Shown here piece after piece: positions 17,542 through 28,301 of a stretch of 39,024 bases of DNA. The translations under genes and the position numbers were made by a program. The notes beneath the pieces are model-generated. The model made no database searches. It saw nothing but the letters and a program-made list of their open reading frames with translations, and was not told the origin of the DNA. This DNA comes from Chara braunii (lineage: Eukaryota; Streptophyta; Charophyceae; Charales; Characeae): NCBI GenBank assembly GCA_003427395.1, contig BFEA01000844.1, forward strand, positions 410,782-449,805. Direction: 5' to 3'. Every line of letters starts with the position of its first letter. Positions within the stretch are counted from its first letter, which is position 1.

Positions 17542-18117
17542 ATGAAGTTTTATTCTGACACGCAGATGCCTGGAGCTCGACGAGACATGACCATCCAGAG
17601 GTACCTGCTGGTTCGTGATACGCTTGAGGACGATCTCATGAGTGGAGTTGAGCAACTTTTACGAGTTCGAGATGGTTCTCCCACTGAGTGGATCGGCTTC
17701 ATTGGCCTACTCCGAAATTGAGAGGGATTTTTCCCTAGCACGCGCGCGGATTTTTGGGCAAACACGGCTCGAACTCCCGAACAGTTTTATGGATACACGG
17801 TGTATTTTCACCATGCGAGTAATTTCCAATGTCTCTCCCGAGTCATTGTGAGTATCAGGATCACCTCATCCGGCAGACGCTTCGGCGTCGTTCGGATCCA
17901 GGACACAGAGACCCGACATTTATTTGGACTTAGTCGGCCTCTGCGAGTCATAGTTTGGAGGTTAGCTTCACAGATGACCTCTTTCTATGACACTCAAATT
18001 ATTAGAGTCATACGAGGTGGACGGAGGGCTACCCTAACATTCGACGACAGCGAGCTTGCGCGGTTGGATTCATTGGAGACTCAAGCATGCGGAGGACGAC
18101 AAATCTACTTGGGATAG
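17542..18117 (+). pseudogene. Unrecognised protein, C-terminal segment with one internal stop
   Basis: One frame runs 192 codons with a single TGA at about 17719. Before the stop it reads MPGARRDMTIQRYLLVRDTL, DDLMSGVEQLLRVRDGSPTE and WIGFIGLLRN. After it comes EGFFPSTRADFWANTARTPE, YTVYFHHASNFQCLSRVIVS, FGVVRIQDTETRHLFGLSRP and RVIRGGRRATLTFDDSELAR, ending in a natural stop at 18117. The beta-rich, Arg-rich composition is even across the stop, so this looks like one recently damaged gene (or a readthrough or sequencing error). No family is recognised. Together with 16539-17326 it would encode roughly 450-500 residues. Confidence 0.5.
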
Positions 18118-19017
18118 ACACCGTCTTCTGATATCGAACTTGGATTTCAGATAACACTTACACATTGACTTATCCTGTTGAGGAAGTCATATGACTCATG
18201 ACTTCACAAGGTAATCATAAGAAAAACAAAACAAAAACACGTTATGTAGATAGGACCGCCAGATGGATAGTATCTGGATTACCCCGATGATGGCACTATC
18301 ATGCTTATGCATTGAGGGGTAACCACATGCGTAAAAACGTATGTCAGAAGCAAGAAGGAGACGATAGCGGGGGTAGGGTCGAACTGAGAATTCAAACTTC
18401 GACCAGAAACCAGATCACTTGTTGATCTGCATGGTAGCAGTGATATTTACTTGCAGAAGTCAACCATGACAAGCCTCTGTAGGCACGATGTTGTCCTAAA
18501 TTAAGACTTGGAAAGAAAAAAAAAGTCTGACTTTAGCTTAAAAGGCTTGAAAAATGAAAATTATGAGTCGACCATATCAACGACGAGTAGGATAGCACGA
18601 TAGCATGATCCTTTTTCGTCAGACCAAACCTATTAAAGAATTGTTGTTATAAATGTTGAACTGTTTGATTTAAAAGAGGGACTTCATATGTATTATTCTT
18701 GATGATTTCGTCTGAATAAATTGCATATATATTTATATTTGTATGAGGAATTTGTGTGCAAGGGACTAGAGTCAAGTTGTTATTGGTTTTTATACTTGAC
18801 TGAAACCGCTCTAGTCGACCGGCGTACACTTCATCCTTAGGAGATCAGCGCCTTAAGTGATGGACGACGTCCGGGTTCAATATGCGTTTAAATCTCGTAT
18901 ACCTATACTACAGCGTGCGAGCAAACGCCCTCGGCTGACCCACCTCTGCAACTGCATGTAAAAGCTTCCGTATGTGGGTAAGTAGCTCGGTAGGGATACG
19001 CCCCTAAAGGTGGTGAC
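18118..19017. other. No gene recognised
   Basis: AT-rich sequence 3' to the broken gene with no supported frame. It could be its 3' flank. Confidence 0.35.
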
Positions 19018-19264
19018 GGCCTCTTAGGGAAGCAAGCTTATGCCCCACGGGAACCTATCCTGTCGTAGGGGACCGCGGGATGTACAAGCTGGCGCACCCG
19101 GCTAGAGCGACGAAGGGACGACGCGACCGCCCACCGCCTCGGCGGCCCGCGGATACTATTTCACGTCGTCCCCAAGTTGTCTCCGTGTTCTGTTTTATTG
19201 TGTAACTCCTGTGTGACTTGGTCGGGAGGGCCCCCGCTCGCGCGGGGGCCGATGCGCTCGACAA
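19018..19264. repeat. Dispersed repeat D, copy 2
   Basis: Same orientation as copy 1 at 7180-7430. The best blocks are GTAGGGGACCGCGGGATGTA, CTGGCGCACCCGGCTAGAGC and CCGATGCGCTCGACAA. The 5' and 3' limits coincide in both copies, so these are element ends, not chance overlap. Confidence 0.75.
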
Positions 19265-19827
19265 CGCAATCCCCTCTCATGCCCACGCAAATGCCACCAC
19301 CCATGTTGTTTGTCTCCCCTCCGGTTACCCCGTCTCCCCCCCCCCCCCCCCCCCCTCGTCGTTGTGCCCTCCCCCTATCACCCCTCCGCCGCCCTCATCC
19401 TTCTCGGGGATTCCTCCTTTGACCCCTTCCTCATCTTCCTCTTCTCCTTCCCCACCCCTGCCCCCACTCGGGTCCCGGCCCCAATACCCTCTTACCATCC
19501 TACCCTCCCCTGGCATCTCCGCCCAATACCCCCCCCTCCCTCCCTGCCCAGAACACATGATCGGGCCAGCCAGTTCAAGTACAAATCAGCAGGTGATTTC
19601 ACTGAACAAGGATAGGACTGCAACAACTTTAAGATAGCTCAAGGCCGACACTAACCCGTTTGGACAACAGCAGTAACGAAGCGGGACATGGGTTCGTACA
19701 GCATGAGCATGCAGACAGCCTGCAGACCCAGTGGTCGAAGGAAAGGACATGTGGGCAACTGCCTCAGAAGGTTTTGTAGTTCTACATGCCCAAATTCTCT
19801 TATGTAGATGAGCCCGATAGTCTTCTG
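19265..19827. other. C-rich low-complexity stretch, no gene
   Basis: A run of about 18 C (19337-19354) and CCTCCC-rich sequence to 19550 give proline/serine frames on one strand and glycine/glutamate frames on the other, which are composition artefacts. Nothing is recognised from 19560 to 19827. Confidence 0.6.
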
Positions 19828-20497
19828 GTGTCACAAAAGCATGTAGCACCCTCTAGCTGCAATCTCATTACCTGACTATTCCATTGCTTACGTTAGGCTG
19901 TAAGACAGGTTAGCAATTACAGAGTATTGTGTAAGTCATGCTGACCGTACACCTTTCTAAGTAAGGGAACTCGGTAGATTACTGGCATTTTAATGTCTGT
20001 CACTAAAAATGCATGTCGGTCTTCCTACCAGCAGTCGTGACACTGGGCCTTACCATCTCTAACCAATGTCTGTTTGTTAGGCATACCGCTCAGGCCACTG
20101 TGTACTTCTACTTGCCGAACTTCATTCAGTATAGGTATGCCTGGTAGCTTGGCAGCTTGCTAGTGTCACAAAAGCATGTAGCACCCTCTAGCTGCAATCT
20201 CATTACCTGACTATTCCATTGCTTACGTTAGGCTGTAAGACAGGTTAGCAATTACAATGTATTGTGTAAGTCATGCTGACCGTACACCTTTCTAAGTAAG
20301 GAAACTCGGTAGATTACTGGCATTTTAATGTCTGACACTAAAAATGCATGTCGGTCTTCCTACCAGCAGTCGTGACACTGGGCCTTACCATCTCTCACCA
20401 ATGTCTGTTTGTTAGGCATACCGCTCAGGCCACTGTGTACTTCTACTTGTCGAACTTCATTCAGTATAGGTATGCCTGGTAGCTTGGCAGCTTGCTA
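19828..20497. repeat. 335-bp tandem duplication (two near-identical units)
   Basis: Units 19828-20162 and 20163-20497 both start GTGTCACAAAAGCATGTAGC and end TTGGCAGCTTGCTA, and differ at about six positions. That is recent compared with the other repeats here. No frame is conserved, and no TIR or tail is seen. Confidence 0.92.
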
Positions 20498-20545
20498 GCC
20501 TGCGGCTTGCATAACTGTATGATCGGTCACAAGAACAAGTGCAAT

Positions 20546-20698
20546 GTTCATGGACGCTGGACTCGATTTCCAGCAGGTGATGCACCCCACCAATAGATGG
20601 AGCCTCCCAGGCGGTGCTAGCGGCGTCTGCTCTTACCAACACCCCTAGGTTCCGCTCGAATGTGTGTTAAGAAAAAAAAAAGAAAGAAAATAAAAGGT
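20546..20698 (+). mobile_element. Poly(A) retroposon family S, copy S4
   Basis: GGACGCTGGACTCGATTTCC AGCAGGTGATGCA is followed by CCACCAATAGATGGAGCC and, about 70 bp on, an A-rich tail (20670-20698). The order unit, CACCAATAGATGGAGCC block, tail matches the reverse complement of copies S2 and S5. Confidence 0.7.
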
Positions 20699-20895
20699 TA
20701 TGGGTTTCGACTACCAGAGTCTATTTTGGCTACTAAATGCAACCTGGTAAGGTCTTCAGATATCTGGCCTTGCCTGTTAAACCACCAGTACATGGCCTCA
20801 GCCTTGCAGCCAAATAACTTGTCGCCACAAGAAGTAAAAGGCGGGCTCGGGGCAGGGTTGGAGCGCCAAAAGGTTTTTAAATTTTTAGGCCCATC

Positions 20896-21153
20896 TCAAA
20901 TCCGTATGTCCCAAAAAACAAAAAAAGTTGCAGTTGGATACACTTTCATCCCTTGTATCGTCTTTTTCCATTGAGCTCTAATTGTTGTTTCAACCATATC
21001 TTTAATCATTTCCGTTATTTCGTCATTTCCAACATGGGCACTTTTAAGTACTAGAATGCATTTGCGACGCCATATAGCCCATAGCACTGCTTCCCTCCCA
21101 ATCCTAAATAAGTCCAATGACCGGTTAGCAGGGCCCTCTATTCCCACGGCCAA
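20896..21153 (-). pseudogene. LINE-B ORF2 C-terminus
   Basis: REAVLWAIWRRKCILVLKSA is the Trp/Arg motif near the end of LINE ORF2 proteins, followed by EMIKDMVETTIRAQWKKT. The frame is open for 85 codons. It is separated by frameshifts from the zinc-knuckle remnant (WCHPC and NNKTIEHLFLQCSA in different frames, about 21180-21300). Confidence 0.65.
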
Positions 21154-21164
21154 TCTCTATTTGT

Positions 21165-22088
21165 GCCTAGTTGGTTCCAAATCCGGACCCATCCTCACCA
21201 CGTAAGGATAGAGGCAGAGCACTGCAGGAAAAGGTGCTCTATTGTCTTGTTATTCCTTCAAGAGGGGAACCCCTCCTTGCACTGCATGGGTGACACCAGG
21301 GGAGAGTCAGCCCTTTCTGCTCCAGTGGGTATGGTCAATGAACCATGCATTCGTTGGTAGGCAACGATGAGTAATCTGTCATTGGAGCAAGGCAGTCCTG
21401 ACCGGTTTGTTCTTCACCTCTTTAAACCATTTTTTATAGGTCTCATGGTTTCCAATGGGACGTTAAGATGACGTCGTGCCCAGCGATCTACTACATGATC
21501 CCTTAGGTTTAGTCTAGTCCTGAGCATCCGGTAGGTCAGTTTAACATCGAGTTTATGGAGGTACCGATATTTGTGTCTTCCGTTCCTTGTTGGAATCCTC
21601 CATCTCCACTCAGCCACATCTATGGGAAGATCCTGAATTGGTACCTTCAGCCTGAATGCCACCCAGGATTCATTTTCCATTAGGACTCTTACTTTGTGGA
21701 CCATCTTGATGTCAATCCAGAAAACTTCATCTGGCACTCCCCAGATCAAGTGGTTCAGCTGTGTTCGATAGAACAGGTTTACCAGCACCTCCCCCGGTCT
21801 GTCTGTCAATACTTGCCCCACCCGGGTTGCATCCCCTCTTAACACCACCAAGTCTCCTTCCACTACTGTTAGCCCACGTCGAAGGGTTCGCACCCAGGCG
21901 AGTGGGAGAGCAAAGAGGATCTGGTCTAGCCTTTCTTCTATTCTTTGGCAGTGGGGGAACGTCTCTCTCAGTTGCTCCTCTGAGAACCAATCATTCTTTG
22001 ATTGGTCCCACAAGTGGCCAACTCTTGTAACCCCATTTTCAACCCATCCTTTTTTTTTCCTTTTTTTTTTTGAGAACAATGAGAACAA
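21165..22088 (-). pseudogene. LINE-B ORF2: pre-knuckle region and decayed zf-RVT
   Basis: A 224-codon frame (21414-22088) includes HLWDQSKNDWFSEEQLRETF, VFWIDIKMVHKVRVLMENES and KLTYRMLRTRLNLRDHVVDR, corresponding to the region between polymerase and zinc knuckle. The knuckle follows in two different frames at 21165-21320, so it is broken. A T-rich (A-rich on this strand) run at 22050-22072 interrupts the upstream continuity. Confidence 0.7.
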
Positions 22089-22357
22089 TTACCATGGGCC
22101 CTACCAGCATTGATTGCCCTGCAACCCAGGGGATTGACTGAGCAGGTTTATATAGTATCCATTGTCATTTGTACCTCTTCACCCTCAAAGGAAGGGGGCC
22201 AGCTAATCAGTTGATGGCGTGAACTAGCTGAAATTTTATCCTAAGTTTTAGAGAAAATGTTGGGAAGTTTTCTCTTCACCTCCTCTCTTTGTGGTGCCAG
22301 ATCTTTTGATCTAATTAGTGTTGTATTTTCAGTAACATGGGGTAGAACCTTAAACCC

Positions 22358-23210
22358 CTAAGACCTTAAACCCTTACTTCTCTCCTTGGTATCTGAAACC
22401 CTAGCAGTATCGTTCCACTTTCCTTGCTTAAATTCCTTCATCCCTCTCATACCATTCCAAGCCCACCAAGCAGTTTGACGGAGGGGGAAGGGATCGGGGA
22501 AATCTTCACTGGGTCTCACCGGGATTGCTGTATCGATTCTAGTCATGAAAAAGGAACCCATCCTTTCCACGGACAACACGAGTTGAGCAACATATGTCCA
22601 TGTCGATCCGTTATCCAGCGGTTCCCAAAACGTGGTTGGCGTGCAACTTCTTCCCACCTTTTAGGGAATCGCATATCCGAAAGCGGGAGTCTCCGGCCCT
22701 ACGCCAACCCTTAATTAGTTTGACCCAAAAATTATCTTTTTTTAGGTCCCTATGGGCTGCTGCACGATCTGAGTGTGGTTGGGGCCAGGGGGAGGCCCTA
22801 GGAATCGTCCAGAAAACATCATCCAGCAAAGCAATAGGATGTGTTCTCGATGTGGCCACTGGGGCCAACCTCGACAGTTGTTCCCAAGCTAGAGGTTCTC
22901 AAGTAAGGTTGGGGAAGCAGATAAGCCGTTTCAACCATTGGAGAGAGAGTGTGGTCGTTTGGGTGGCAGGGTCAAGTATGCTAAGTCCCCCTTGGGGCCT
23001 TGGCTGCACCACCGCATCCCAGGCAACACGACTAATAGCATGTTGGGCTTCGTGGTTGCCTCTCCACAGGAAGGGAGCCACCTGTTGTTTCAGGGTCTCT
23101 GACGTCGTTCTGGAAAGGGGCCAGATTGCTGACTTATACCAGATTGACGCCAATACTACGTTGTTTATGACCAGGGCCCTACCTAGGAGTGACGTATGTT
23201 TGTCTTTCAA
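22358..23210 (-). pseudogene. LINE-B ORF2: post-RT region
   Basis: Two frames: 22899-23210 with SLLGRALVINNVVLASIWYK, FLWRGNHEAQHAISRVAWDA and PRPQGGLSILDPATQ, the typical GG-LSILDP region after the polymerase; and 22358-22657 with a Trp-rich segment. Order and spacing fit one LINE ORF2 broken by frameshifts. Confidence 0.7.
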
Positions 23211-23321
23211 AATTCCCCCCTTTTGTCAGGCCAGGTGCATTATCCAATTATCGTTACTTGTTGGCTTTCCTTCGCCTGAAAGTGAGATTCGTAGGACTCT
23301 GATGGGGGTTTCTAAAGGAAG

Positions 23322-24447
23322 TCATGTCACATTGGGTCGCGCTGGGGATCTTCCACCGTCATGGTGCATCCACCATCTCAATGTCTTGTTGCCCCAATTA
23401 ATTGCCATATCAGAGAGGGCGCAAAACCGGGTCACCAAGCTCTCAATGTCTTCCATATTTTGTGTTGAGGTTTCTACAATCAGAGTGAGGTCATCTGCAA
23501 ATAAGGAACATATTCGTATTGGCTCCTGTGGGATTGAGGATGTCTGAATCCTACTAATATTCTTGTTGGCCCTAAGGTTGGCCGCTAGAGCCTCCATCAC
23601 TACCACAAAATGATACGGTGCTATCGGGTCGCCCTGGCGGACCGATCGCTGAAGCGGAAAGTCCGGAGCAAGGTTCTCATTAATCCGCACTCGAGTGGTA
23701 GCATTTTGATGAAGTATCCTCACCCACCTCTTAAAGGTTTTCCCGAAGTTCATGTTTTCCAGGCACTTATCCCGAAAATGTCAATCCACATGGTCGTATG
23801 TTTTCTCAAAGTCGATGAAAAGGAAGGCGGCGTTACACTTAGACTGTTAAGATAGCCTCAATAGCTCATTTACCAGGAGGATGTTATCCTGGATGCGTCG
23901 CCCCTTAAGGAAGCCCGTTTGTGAAGGGTGGATGCGTTGTTGTAATGTCGGCGCGATATGGTTTGCTAATGTTTTTGATAAGATTTTGTAAACCACAGTT
24001 AACAATGCGATCGCTCGGTAGTTGCGGATATTCATTTTATCTTCTTTTTTATATAGTAGTGTGAGAACCCCTTGGCCCACCGCTTCCCCCATCTCACCCT
24101 CCTCCCACACCCTACAGTAAATATTATCAAGTCTTCTGCCATCAAGGTCCAGAAAGTCTCCCAACATTCTTTCAGGAAGCATCCACTCCCGGGGTCTTCT
24201 CTTTTTCCATCTGCATAAGAGCCGCCCATATCTCTTCCTTGATGATCGAGCGATCTAATGCCTCTTGCAACTGGTGGGGAAGCGATTTGGAGAGGGGGGC
24301 GAGGAAATCCTCTATTTCTCTATCCCTTGTGAAGGCGGTATCGTATTGGGTGCGAGAAGTAAAAAGGTATTTGTAAAAGTCCCTAACCACCTTCATACAC
24401 TGTGGAGTGGACGTGGTCAGTAGCCTCTCCGGTGCGATGGGGTCCAA
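23322..24447 (-). pseudogene. LINE-B ORF2: reverse transcriptase domain
   Basis: In order on the minus strand: EEIWAALMQMEKEKTPGVD (24172-24230); MNIRNYRAIALLTVVYKILS and HPSQTGFLKGRRIQDNILLV (23860-24040); after a frame change, FIDFEKTYDHVDWH (about 23800-23840, motif A); QRSVRQGDPIAPYHFVVVME (about 23585-23645, motif B); and CSLFADDLTLIVE (about 23482-23520, motif C with the FADD catalytic pair). All catalytic residues remain. A few frameshifts divide the domain, so the copy is inactive but younger than LINE-A. Confidence 0.88.
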
Positions 24448-24999
24448 GAAGCCTCAATGTTCTGTCTCTTTGCCCTGGTCCTTGCCAGGCCAAAGAAATC
24501 AGAATCCATGGATCCTTCGGTGTTATGTTTGGAGAGTTTACCTCTGATCTTTATGTCATGCCATCTGTAAGTTGCAAATTCTAGCAGTTTATTCTGGAGT
24601 GTCTTAAGGTGAGGGATAGGGTCCTGTTGTTGTAGATTTTGAATCTGAGATTTAATGTTCATTTCCTCTTGGTAACGCTGTGCAGACAATTTTTTCGATA
24701 ATTCTTTGCACTTACGACCCAAATAGAATAGCCCATTGTTGAACCATAAGATTTCATAATCAAAGTGTTTTTTTCTGTTGGTTTCAATAGGCCCATGCAT
24801 CTTGAACTGATTGCACGAAATCTTGCTTACGAAGGAGAGAGGTATCGAGTTTGACGAAGCCTGGGCTATAATCCGATCGCTGGCGGAAGGTAAGAGTGAT
24901 TCCAGACAAAGCATGGTCCAGCCCCATAAAGGGACTACGAGACAAAACATGGTCTAGCCCCATAAAGGGACTACGAGGGAGCAAGTAGGCGAACTGCAT
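24448..24999 (-). pseudogene. LINE-B ORF2: linker between endonuclease and RT
   Basis: An open frame of about 177 codons contains LGRKCKELSKKLSAQRYQEE and IQNLQQQDPIPHLKTLQNKL, the helical linker usual in plant LINEs. An in-phase 36-bp tandem duplication (24905-24976) repeats RSPFMGLDH. Confidence 0.7.
24905..24976. repeat. 36-bp tandem duplication inside LINE-B
   Basis: Two 36-bp units, each GACAAA-CATGGTC-AGCCCCATAAAGGGACTACGA with two differences. They are in phase with the ORF2 frame (12 codons). Confidence 0.9.
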
Positions 25000-25640
25000 T
25001 GCACCTGTCCTCCGACATAAGAATCATATCGATTCCGGATCTAGAACAGATTTCAGCCCCTGTTATGCGGAAGCAAGAATACTTTTTTTCCGTGGGGAAG
25101 GTCCTTCTGAAGGAATCGAATAGGTGCAAGGTGGAGTTCAGTTCTTCGATGATCCTTTCATCAATCTCTATGTACGGGGGGCAGGGGGTGGGGATTCTCC
25201 ATTTATCCAACGTCCGATTAGGGGCTGCATTGAAGTCACCGGCTACAATTACCGGCACTCCGACGGGGATTTGTTGGCGCAGGGTCTCGAAGAATTCGCG
25301 CCTGTCTTTTTTTTAGGAGCAGGACTGTTGGACTCTCAAAAAAAGAACCAGAGGAATATGCACTGCCTTGCTGGCAGGGCCAAGGAGAAAAAAACAAAAC
25401 GAGAAAGAAAGGAAAAACAGCAACGTGCCAGCCGCCCCCTCGCAGGTAGTCCAAAAAGATGAAGGGGTATCATTGTTACCAATGATGTCCACCCGCAGCA
25501 AACCTATCCCCCATACCTTGCACAATACCACCATAGTCTCGCGACGTGGTTTGGACTGTTGTGATGGTGATCTGAGCGACGGTCCGTTTATCTTCATCGC
25601 CCGACCCTTTTGAGGTAGCTGAATAGTGCAGTCGACCATG
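24971..25640 (-). pseudogene. LINE-B ORF2: endonuclease (APE-type) C-terminal half
   Basis: VPVIVAGDFNAAPN (25200-25258) is the conserved GDFN motif of APE-type LINE endonucleases. SRSGIDMILMSED (about 25020-25060) is the R-x-D--L motif near the end of that domain. Upstream, REFFETLRQQIPVG and, after a disturbed stretch, GLLRVDIIGNNDTPSSF fit the middle of the domain. The N-terminal NIRG/E-K motifs are absent, so the element is 5'-truncated or disrupted near 25640. Confidence 0.8.
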
Positions 25641-25769
25641 GGTGGCCAGGTGCATGAAAGTCGATGGAGGCAAGGAGGTGAGGTTTGGAAAGGGGAGGGG
25701 TGTGTCGATGGTTTGTTTAGGGTGAGGTGTGCCTTCTCTTGTGCCCGTCTTGATTTGCTGGGATAACAT

Positions 25770-27300
25770 TACTAAAAGTTCTAGTCCATTCCTACTGCTC
25801 CGTAACGATTAATCGAAGGGATTTTCAACGTTCATAATCCCCAGATTGCTTGGTATTTCTTAAAATCTCATAATTCATTTTTGTATGTCTAATTTTGGTG
25901 ATAACCAGTTAATAATTCTGAAATCCAAATTTGATTGTCTGATTGTCTGGTTGCCTGATTGCTTGATTGTGATTGCCTGATTTTAATTTTGAAATTGCGT
26001 TTTTTGACTTTCATTCCTAAAGGATTTTTAAACCTTGATTGCAATCGATTTATTATGAGCCATCTTCTTCTGAGTGACATTCTTAGTCTGAAGATTCGTA
26101 AATCAGAGTTTTTGCTCTGATCTCAAGGGACGATTACCCAGACTGACTTGTAAATGGATTTTTAAAGTTTGAGCGAAATTCTATGCTTAATAAATTTTCA
26201 ATCCTTTTCATGCTATGCCTTTTGCTCTTGATTTTCTTCTGATTTGAAGGGCGAGAAGCCGAAACTTTAGCTGTTGGAGTTCCAGTTTGAAATTGTAAAT
26301 TCCTGAAGTACTGTATTGATATCTTAGATTTCCAAGGCTGCGGGCTTTACCTTTTCAGAGCGGGGCTGATTTGGGGATCGGATCAGTCATGGCAGTTGGG
26401 GGAGGGGGTCAAGGGGTTTGACAGGATTGATTTCGGGATCTCCAGTTCTGCAGGGGCATGTGCTTGATGTGGTAAGGAAATTGCAAGTCCCAGAGGGAGC
26501 TGGAGTGACCTGGAGGTGGTGTTGAGGGAGTTGTTAGGGAGGATATAACGCGTCTTGCTGGTGCAGGGGGCTAGCCAGTTGGATGGAAAAAGGGCACGGC
26601 GGCGCTTAGTCATGGTAACTCTTGCTGGAGTGGAGTAGGGTAAAGAGGGAAGAGGGAGGATTTTTGTGGGTAACCACAGCCGGTACATGGAGATTATCAC
26701 GGCGGTGGTTTTTCACAACTTCACTTGGTATACGGTACAAATTCACAGTCGTTGACCAGGATTGGGGGGTTTTGTTTTGTGGAGCATCTTGTAGGGTAGA
26801 GAAGGGGGAGCTGTAGTTTCGCGGGGGCATGTGTGTGATGTGGTAAGGAATTTGTGGAGCATCTTTGCAGTACTTTGTGGAGCATCTTGTGGAGTTATCC
26901 TGGACCTGCTTTGAAGTAAGGGGCAAGAGGCATGAAATGATTCTTTGCAAGGACGGAGAGGGAAATGGAATAGGGCTGCTCGATGGGTACCGGCTAGGGG
27001 GAGTCTCTTATCAGATGCGATTGGCGTCCGGTAGTTTAGGCTGTCTGATGGGTACCGGCTGATAAGGAAGAACTCTGGTGCGGTTGGCATTGGGGGTTCA
27101 CCTCTTTGAGGACGGAGACTGGAATTCTTGTGGGGGCAAAAAATTTCAAGGTGATGATGGTGCTCAACCCCTGCTGAGATGAGGTCCTCTAGAGTTCTTT
27201 ATGCGGACGGAGTTGGGGAGGACGGATGCAGTTTGGATGGAGGAAGTTGGTGGTGGATGCGATTGGCGCCGAGTATCTTGGCGGGTACCGGCCACTGGCC
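25770..27300. other. No gene; degenerate internal repeats
   Basis: AT-rich to about 26300, with a short CTGATTG(C/T)-type repeat at 25930-25985. From 26380 on it is G-rich with scattered direct repeats: GGGGCATGTG followed by TGATGTGGTAAGGAA at 26453 and 26824; TGTGGAGCATCTT at about 26777, 26852 and 26876; GATGGGTACCGGCT at about 26981 and 27048. Minus-strand frames of about 100 codons are Pro/Ser-rich and not convincing. Confidence 0.5.
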
Positions 27301-27398
27301 GCTAACTCCACCCGGATCAGTCTGTGGTTCTTCCCTTCGATGATGGAGGCAGGATTGTTCTGCTTGTCTTGTCTGCTTGTGTTGTCTGTTTGTCTGTT

Positions 27399-27404
<6 letters not shown>
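27301..27404. repeat. ~100-bp segment duplicated at 13466
   Basis: Identical over 97 bp to the piece between the assembly gap and the adapter near 13.5 kb. Here it runs directly into the poly(T) of retroposon S5. Confidence 0.8.
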
Positions 27405-27431
<27 letters not shown>

Positions 27432-28005
27432 GAAACTTCGTGTACAGGAAACCTACTTAACGAGGTGATAAGAACATCCCCGGTAAGTAGGTCCTGGCGT
27501 CGAAGGCTCCATCTATTGGTGGGGAGCTAGACCTACTGGAAATCGGGTCCAGTGTCCCTGTACAGTGATGTGAATGTATCTGCTGGGAAATGGGGTCCAG
27601 CGTCCCTGTACAATGATGTGAATGAATTCTGCTGGAAGTCGGGTCCACCGTCCCTATGCAGAGATGTATTGGTATATCCAACTACCTATGCACACACGTT
27701 AAGCAATCTATGTCTGATGGACCTCTCATGTCCTACAGTCAGACGCTATCCAATCTGTCTGTCGTATCTACTGGAAGAATCTGTCTGATGGACCTATCAT
27801 GTCCTACAGCCCGATACTGTCCAATCTGTTTGTCTTATCTGCTGGAAATCGGGTCCAGCGTCTCTGTACGAGGATATGTATGAGTCTGCTGGAAATCGGG
27901 TCCAGCGGCCCTATGTAGAGGTGTATCGATGTCTCCAACTACCTATGCATGCACGTTAAGCAATCTGTGCCAGATGAACCTATCATGTCCTACAGTCAGA
28001 AGCTG
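27405..28005 (-). mobile_element. Poly(A) retroposon family S, copy S5, with 48-bp tandem units
   Basis: Poly(T) (27405-27431) precedes the CTATTGGTGGGGAGC block, then three adjacent 48-bp units, each with CTGGAAATCGGGTCCAGCGT or a close variant (GGGTCC at 27545, 27593 and 27641). Two more 47-bp-spaced units follow at 27851 and 27898. Between and after them a second repeat (AACTACCTATGCA, CACGTTAAGCAATCT, ATCATGTCCTACAG) occurs at about 27675 and 27932. This is the longest family member and shows that the tandem units lie at the end opposite the tail. Confidence 0.75.
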
Positions 28006-28085
28006 TCTGTATACGTACATCAATCCATTATCGATTTATACTTTTCCCATGAAGGGAAAACCCTATCCCCTACCCCCGCATAGGA

Positions 28086-28114
28086 TCATTGTAAGCAGGG
28101 CATGAGGCCCAATT
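28086..28114 (-). CDS. Asn-rich protein gene, candidate last exon
   Basis: A good acceptor (GGATTGTTTTACAG) is followed by AATTGGGCCTCATG and so on. Joined in phase to the previous exon it adds about nine residues (ELGLMPCLQ) and a TGA at 28086-28088. Phase agreement and acceptor quality support it; the short length keeps confidence low. Confidence 0.3.
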
Positions 28115-28240
28115 CTGTAAAACAATCCAGACATCAAACCCTAACGTCAAACCCTAACCCCGATATAAAGTGAAACCCCAGGGTTGATGTACTGTATGTG
28201 AGCTGGAAGCCGACCATATATGCACTTGCACTTGGCTCAC

Positions 28241-28301
28241 CTGTATCACCAAACAGAGCAGGGGCATTGATTACTTCCAACCCAGGGGAAGGATTGACCT
28301 C
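28241..28301 (-). CDS. Asn-rich protein gene, candidate 61-nt exon
   Basis: It is bounded by acceptor TTTTACGAGCAG (preceded by a CCTAAT branch-like site) and donor ACAG/GTGAGC. In phase it reads EVNPSPGLEVINAPALFGDT. The 159-nt intron upstream (28302-28460) starts GTAAGA. Composition is protein-like and not repetitive. Confidence 0.5.

Noticed and set aside
19218-19637. Pro/Ser-rich frames around the C run
   Set aside because: Composition artefact of CCTCCC-rich sequence; several overlapping frames look equally 'open'.
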